Shown piece by piece: positions 58,872 through 64,000 of a stretch of 64,000 nucleotides of DNA. Origin of the DNA: a virus. How positions within the stretch are numbered: the stretch's first letter is position 1; every line of letters starts with the position of its first letter. The position numbers and the translations under genes are program-made. Where the stretch lies: IMG/VR virus record IMGVR_UViG_3300000117_000011, positions 1 through 64,000 of that record, one strand, 5' to 3'. The notes under the pieces were generated by a model. That model worked only from the letters and a program-made list of their open reading frames with translations. It made no database searches and was not told the DNA's origin.

Positions 58872-61800
58872 ATGTTAAAAAAAGCAAACAAACAACAAAT
58901 TATTAAAAACATTGATATAGAAAATGCATTTATTGATGAGAGTAGTTTTTATATTCCTGTAACTTTAAATGTTGCTGAAAGCTTGTTTTTTGATATTGAA
59001 AAAATATGCGTTTCAATAATTCCTAAAAACTTTGTGTACAATCATAGCTCGGGTAACAGCCTCGGTGAATTGCAATCACTCAACAAAGGGTTTTCTTTGC
59101 TAGAAAAACCGTTATTCGTTAAAAAGTTTTCTAATAACAATAAGTCTTTAGGAGAAATAGATATTGAACAAGAAAGTTCAAACAACAATATTTTTAAATA
59201 TTTATACTCTAAAAATATTGTCTCTTCAAAAGGGCAAGAAGAGTTTTTAGAGTATCAAACTGCTGTTTTTTTTGATGAACAAGGCGTTTCACAAACTAAA
59301 ACTTTTGTTAATGTTATACCTTTAAGTTTAATAGAAGAAAAAACAGTATCAGTAAATCGTTTCATAGAAGGTGACGATAGACCGCTATTTATATACAGCG
59401 ATATTATTATTAATGTTTATGCAATAAACTCAAAAAAAGAGATTATTGACAACTTTAGTATTGAATCAAAAAAAATAAATGAATATGAAGTAAATACAAA
59501 CGCTGAAGCAGTTAGATTAATAGAAATAGAAAATGCACTTAGTTCTTTTACAAATTCTTTTGATATTTTATTTACACCTTATAACTTTCCAATATCTGAG
59601 AATTATCGGTTAGGTAGCTTAAACGGCATTGACGTTAGTTTTAATAAAGATATTTTAAACGCAATATTTATTGATAGAGGTTTTTCAAATGAAACTGTAC
59701 AAAGGCTTAACATTAATTTGTTTCAAAATGATGTAAATACTTCATATAACTTAACTTCAATAAGAAGTTTTGACTTTTTTAGATTTGGCGAAATAAATTC
59801 TAGACAAGGTAATAATTTTTCAAATTCTCTTATAAATGATTCTAATTTTCAAGTTTTTACTAATAATATATGTGATTATTTAGATATAAACAATTTAAAT
59901 GAAATTGAAATAGATGTAAGTTTTAATCTTGTTTATACAAGTAGCAATATAAACATAACAAAAAGAATTATCGTTAATAAAAATAGTATAAAACACCTCA
60001 AAGAAGACTTTTTAAAATATAAATTTGAAAAAGACTTAGTACAAAAAAAAGTAATTTTTGCAAATCTGAGTAAATTTAGAAACAACACAGTCACTGATGT
60101 ATATAAACTAACTTTGGGCCTCAATTTAGAAAACTATTCTAAATCAGACATTATAGAAAGCGGTATTTCTTTAACATTTGTTAAAAAAGACTACTCAGTA
60201 ATAAACTCTATAGAAACTTTTTTCTTTGATGATGCTCTTACTGAAGGTAATTCTATTGCAATTGATTCATCTAATATTATAAAAAACTACTTCTTAGAAG
60301 AAAATAGATTAGTACTTTATTTTCCCTATACTAGACATTTAGAATATGACGATATTATAGGTTGCTATATTAATTTTTTCAATGAGGGCAGCAGAGAGTC
60401 TCTTAGTATTGGTTTGTTTTCTACCATTACTGTAAATGAAAGTTTAAGAAGTTTAAATACTGAATTGTTAAATATATACGATTTATGTTCTAATTTATTA
60501 ATACGACAGACATCTTTTGTCACAGATTCTTCTGACACTGAATTTTTAAGGGCTGTTTTAAATATTGAAGAAGAATATTATTATAAAATTAACATGACAA
60601 ACTTAATTTCAAATTCTGATCTTAAAAAGATAGGCTATTTTAGTAATGCAGATGATTCAATACAAGAAAAAATAAATCAAATTATCGGTAATGTAATATT
60701 AAAAAGTGAAAAAATATTAAAAATAGACGGCGTTGAAATCAAAGAAAAAGTCTCATATGATTTAATGAGTGATATATATCAAAACTATGAGAATGTAAAT
60801 GGCAAAATCAGTGTTACTCTACAGCAAACAAGCGCAAAAAAGTTATTTGAAAACTTTGACGTAGAAAGAATATTGCTTGGAACAGACTTTTTAGACTTTA
60901 TAAAATCTATTAGGACAGGTCAAAAACCTGTCTATTCAACAGATGATTATGTAACATATACTAATAAAGTAAGTTACATAATAATGAAAGAAGGAACGAT
61001 TGCTAATTTTGGTGAAACAAATAATGTAGCGTCATACAAACAAAATATTATGGACTTTATTATTTCAAGTAATCCTAATTTTAAAGCAACAATAGCAAAT
61101 AGTTTAAAAAATAAACTATACAGTAATTTATATTTTTCTAATAAAGCAAAAGACATAGAAAAAATATTTAATATTTCTGGATTTGAACAAAATAATTTCT
61201 TCAATAAAGAAATGCTAGTAAAAAAGAGCTTGTTCAATACTAATCAAAGTGTAGATGTAATTGAAAATAACAATGTAACGCCAGTTATAAACTTGAATGA
61301 TATTACAAATATGTTATTTGAAAATGCTCAAAAGTGTACTTCTAATATCAAAGCAAACTTATTTAACTCAAAAATTATTTTGCAAAAAATTAAAAAAGGT
61401 AGAGACTTTGTTTTACAAGGGAGTGAAGTTAGTAGATTAATCAACGAATATCAAAATAGCGATAATAGCTTTATACAAAGTGCTTTTTTCTATCCAGAAA
61501 TTGTTTTAGATCCAGAATTTAATTTTAGTAATAACTTAGATTCTGAAGAACTTGTTTTTTTAAAGGACGACGAAAAAGCTTTTATAACTTTTAAAAATAG
61601 AAATGTTTTAAGTGATTATATGAATCAGCTTGCAGTTAGTATTGAAAATGATCAAATTATTGCGAACATAGTTAAAAAAGATATTGATTTTAAAAGATTC
61701 AATAAAGACTATTATTCTTTGATATTGAACTATCTCGAACAAGAAAGAAGACGCGCTTTGCCAAGAAGATCTGAAAGCTTTTTTGGTAGATCTAGATCTA

Positions 61801-62036
61801 GAGAAAGAGTTTTATTAGTAAGCAATATTGTGATAAGAGTCTGTATTGTATACAATATAAATAACTTAAGTTATTTATTAACAAAAAACGTAATAATTGA
61901 TCCAGTTGACAACTTAAAAGCGTATGTTAATTATAATTCTTATAGAAAATCAAAAAGAAAATTAAATATAAACTTTCTTGATTTAGAAAATAATATCTAC
62001 ATGCCTAGTATTTCTTATAAAGGAATGAAAAAATAA
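58872..62036 (+). CDS. Large structural protein of unknown role, 1054 aa
   Basis: Begins MLKKANKQQIIKNIDIENAF. No domain recognised. Beta-rich in the first 550 residues, then more helical, with a basic patch (ERRRALPRRSESFFGRSRSR, ~residue 960) that might contact DNA or an acidic partner. It lies in the baseplate operon and shares composition with its neighbours, so a tail or baseplate role is assumed. A TAATG overlap couples it to the next gene. Confidence 0.5.
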   Translation: MLKKANKQQIIKNIDIENAFIDESSFYIPVTLNVAESLFFDIEKICVSIIPKNFVYNHSSGNSLGELQSLNKGFSLLEKPLFVKKFSNNNKSLGEIDIEQESSNNNIFKYLYSKNIVSSKGQEEFLEYQTAVFFDEQGVSQTKTFVNVIPLSLIEEKTVSVNRFIEGDDRPLFIYSDIIINVYAINSKKEIIDNFSIESKKINEYEVNTNAEAVRLIEIENALSSFTNSFDILFTPYNFPISENYRLGSLNGIDVSFNKDILNAIFIDRGFSNETVQRLNINLFQNDVNTSYNLTSIRSFDFFRFGEINSRQGNNFSNSLINDSNFQVFTNNICDYLDINNLNEIEIDVSFNLVYTSSNINITKRIIVNKNSIKHLKEDFLKYKFEKDLVQKKVIFANLSKFRNNTVTDVYKLTLGLNLENYSKSDIIESGISLTFVKKDYSVINSIETFFFDDALTEGNSIAIDSSNIIKNYFLEENRLVLYFPYTRHLEYDDIIGCYINFFNEGSRESLSIGLFSTITVNESLRSLNTELLNIYDLCSNLLIRQTSFVTDSSDTEFLRAVLNIEEEYYYKINMTNLISNSDLKKIGYFSNADDSIQEKINQIIGNVILKSEKILKIDGVEIKEKVSYDLMSDIYQNYENVNGKISVTLQQTSAKKLFENFDVERILLGTDFLDFIKSIRTGQKPVYSTDDYVTYTNKVSYIIMKEGTIANFGETNNVASYKQNIMDFIISSNPNFKATIANSLKNKLYSNLYFSNKAKDIEKIFNISGFEQNNFFNKEMLVKKSLFNTNQSVDVIENNNVTPVINLNDITNMLFENAQKCTSNIKANLFNSKIILQKIKKGRDFVLQGSEVSRLINEYQNSDNSFIQSAFFYPEIVLDPEFNFSNNLDSEELVFLKDDEKAFITFKNRNVLSDYMNQLAVSIENDQIIANIVKKDIDFKRFNKDYYSLILNYLEQERRRALPRRSESFFGRSRSRERVLLVSNIVIRVCIVYNINNLSYLLTKNVIIDPVDNLKAYVNYNSYRKSKRKLNINFLDLENNIYMPSISYKGMKK

Positions 62037-64000
62037 TGTTAAGATTACAGCAAAAAACCAGTAGTACTTCAAAACAATCTAAGTCAAATCCTGCAGTTAA
62101 CTTTAAAAAAAAATCTCAAAATGAAGAAAGCGAAGATTCAACAACTAGAGAATCTTTACCAAAAGACATATTTAGTGAAACAGAAGATGCAACTTTCAAT
62201 AGTCAGACATCAGCTAATGTGACAAATTCTAACTTTGCTGTTGAAGCAGATTTTCAAAATTCTCCTAATTTTTCGGAAGCTGAAAGTGTTGTTGTTGTTG
62301 TGCCTGGCACAAAAAGCGTAGTACAAGTTCAAACAGGAATACCTGGATTAGATGAGTATACACAAGAAAGTGAAAGCGAAGAAGAATATAGTCTGTACGA
62401 TGCTGCCGCTGCGGCTGGCGTTGCTACTTTGGACGGTATATTACCAGTTTCAGATAGCACTCCTTATAACGTAACAAACTTTAATATTCCCCCAAATTAT
62501 TATAATTATCTTAAATTTGGAGAGGTTTTTAGTCCAACAAGTATTAGTAACATTTTGACGAAATCTTTAAGTTTGAAGCCTGATTTAGAAATAAAAATAC
62601 TTTCACATGAAATTTTAAAAATAAACAATTCTTCTGGTCTAGATTCTAATTTATTGTTTATGTCAAAAAATGACTTGTCACAAAATAAATTTGAAAGTAT
62701 TAGAAATAGTGAAATTAACAAATGTGAATCAATTAATGATAGATTAATTCAATATATTGACGTTTCAAAACATAGCGAATTAGTTAACATAAGTATTGAA
62801 AAGTCAAAAGATATCATAAGTAGTTTAGATAAAATTACGTCTTTTTCAAATAAGCTTGAAAAACAAATTAACTACGGTAATATCGTAGAAGACTTTATTA
62901 TAAACAATAGTAGCGATTATAATGGTAAAATTTTAAATACTATAACAGAAAATAGCAATATTAGCTTGCAAAGCTTTTATATTGGAGAAACGGGTGGATC
63001 TGATGAAAGGTTACTCGATAAGCAAAGCAAGACAGAAATATCTGAATTAACTGTGTCTGATTTGGAAATTTTTTATAAAAACATATCAGGATTTGATTTT
63101 AGAGAAAGAAAAGAAGATACACCATTCAGCATTTTAAATAACATTATTATTAATTCTGATAGCTTGATTGGACAAATGTTTATAAATCAAAGTATTGGAA
63201 TGTATAGTTTATATCCAAATACAGATAACATTCACTTGAGTGATGTTTTAGAAAAAAGAAACAGAATAAATACTAATGCACTCAATAGATTTCCAATAGT
63301 ACAAGTAGCAAACTTAAGTTTAAATTCGAGAATATTTAGTACTAGTAATTTTGAAATTCTTAATATAAAAGGTTCTTCTTTTAACAAAAGTAATATTCCT
63401 TATCAATCATTTGATCCTTATAATGTCTACTTAAGAAACTTTAACTCATATGATTTTATGATTAAAAATGTTAGTGTCGACAAAGATGATGACAATTATT
63501 ATCGAAGAATCAGTGTTGCCGGTAAAAATCCTGCTAGTGATAGGTTTACTATAGCTGGTCGATCGTTGCCTTTTGATAATAATGTATTCAAGATAAATCT
63601 AAAAAGTGCAGACAATACGAAATATACATATGAAACGTTGTATGCAGACGTTAATACTAATTTTAATATCAAGAGTCCGAGTTTCTATATATATCCAGAG
63701 AGGTTTTTTATGTCAGATTTAATTAAGTTTGACAATCAAAACTCTTCAGAAAACGAATTTATGTCTAGTCAGTTACCTAATCAAATTATAGCTTCAAGTA
63801 ATTCTGACAGTGATGTGATAGGTATAATTAAAGACCGGATTCGAAGTTTATTTTTTAACAACTTTACTGGCTCTAATCTTGACTCAAACGAATACGCTCA
63901 AAGGGTTAACCAAGAGTACGTTTTAAAATTAGGTAGTTTTTATACAAACTATATAGAAAATCGTTTAATTACAAACTATTTATACCTATTTAAAAATTCT
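62036..64000 (+). CDS. Large structural protein, 5' part only (655 codons, open at the window edge)
   Basis: Begins MLRLQQKTSSTSKQSKSNPA and is open through the last base with no stop. The N-terminal ~130 residues are low-complexity, Ser/Glu-rich and probably disordered, and include VVVVVPGTKSVVQVQTGIPG. An Ala-rich strand follows (DAAAAAGVATLDG). The rest is Asn/Ser/Ile-rich with a strand/helix mix; no known domain was identified. It is the next member of the baseplate operon. Confidence 0.55.
   Translation, partial: MLRLQQKTSSTSKQSKSNPAVNFKKKSQNEESEDSTTRESLPKDIFSETEDATFNSQTSANVTNSNFAVEADFQNSPNFSEAESVVVVVPGTKSVVQVQTGIPGLDEYTQESESEEEYSLYDAAAAAGVATLDGILPVSDSTPYNVTNFNIPPNYYNYLKFGEVFSPTSISNILTKSLSLKPDLEIKILSHEILKINNSSGLDSNLLFMSKNDLSQNKFESIRNSEINKCESINDRLIQYIDVSKHSELVNISIEKSKDIISSLDKITSFSNKLEKQINYGNIVEDFIINNSSDYNGKILNTITENSNISLQSFYIGETGGSDERLLDKQSKTEISELTVSDLEIFYKNISGFDFRERKEDTPFSILNNIIINSDSLIGQMFINQSIGMYSLYPNTDNIHLSDVLEKRNRINTNALNRFPIVQVANLSLNSRIFSTSNFEILNIKGSSFNKSNIPYQSFDPYNVYLRNFNSYDFMIKNVSVDKDDDNYYRRISVAGKNPASDRFTIAGRSLPFDNNVFKINLKSADNTKYTYETLYADVNTNFNIKSPSFYIYPERFFMSDLIKFDNQNSSENEFMSSQLPNQIIASSNSDSDVIGIIKDRIRSLFFNNFTGSNLDSNEYAQRVNQEYVLKLGSFYTNYIENRLITNYLYLFKNS

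Overview
The window looks like part of the genome of a T4-superfamily myovirus, probably marine. Most of it is strongly AT-rich (by eye roughly 30% GC). The evidence is a gp25-like baseplate protein followed by a gp6/baseplate-J-like protein, a gp55-like late sigma factor, T4-type late promoters (TATAAATA), a PIN-PhoH ATPase, a T4-lysozyme-like muramidase, and a long run of very large fibre and baseplate proteins. A predicted lipoprotein and a muramidase suggest a Gram-negative host. The host itself cannot be named from this sequence.

Layout. (1) 1-1480 is a GC-richer, leftward-transcribed block: one acidic-tailed protein, two or three micro-ORFs encoding tiny hydrophobic or basic peptides, and at least four near-identical promoters (CGTGTAAC-like -35, exactly 17 bp, TATAAT). 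It is closed on the right by a cluster of GC-rich hairpins. (2) 1480-10900 is a rightward cluster of small and mid-size unknown genes. Several start with one of two recurring N-terminal tags that resemble T4 capsid-targeting sequences and contain a prohead-protease-like (L/I)-x-E site. Some are preceded by repeated leaders. A leftward tagged muramidase, a hidden 48-codon gene, a lipoprotein, a T5orf172 protein and a cytosine-deaminase-like amidohydrolase lie among them. (3) 10893-12447 is a leftward three-gene operon: a cysteine-rich protein, a membrane-anchored class III nucleotide cyclase and a coiled-coil membrane protein. (4) 12510-19096 holds replication, repair and regulation genes: a small membrane protein, a DinG/XPD-type helicase, a Nudix hydrolase, a divergent chaperonin-like protein, a zinc-ribbon protein, an Hc1-like histone, a sigma region-4 protein on the minus strand, and PIN-PhoH. 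(5) 19107-39191 holds tail-fibre or decoration proteins, four of 958 to 1971 aa, with recurring modules and near-identical DNA repeats. (6) 39250-43942 holds a Cas4/RecB-like nuclease, two glycosyltransferases, a membrane-anchored protein, the gp55-like sigma factor and a small helical protein. (7) 43952-64000 is a tightly packed baseplate and tail operon, starting with a hub-like protein, gp25 and gp6 homologues, and running off the right edge inside an open gene.

How it fits together (inference). Leftward sigma70-like promoters would make short early transcripts. The gp55-like factor, and perhaps the region-4 protein, would fire TATAAATA promoters in front of the tagged-protein cluster and the baseplate operon. 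The tagged proteins are candidates for cargo packaged in the head and ejected with DNA; they include a muramidase and a protein with a polymorphic-toxin-like hydrophobic hairpin. The features of most interest are the tagged cargo set, the phage-encoded cyclase operon, the ATP-site-degenerate chaperonin-like protein and the promoter/micro-ORF array.
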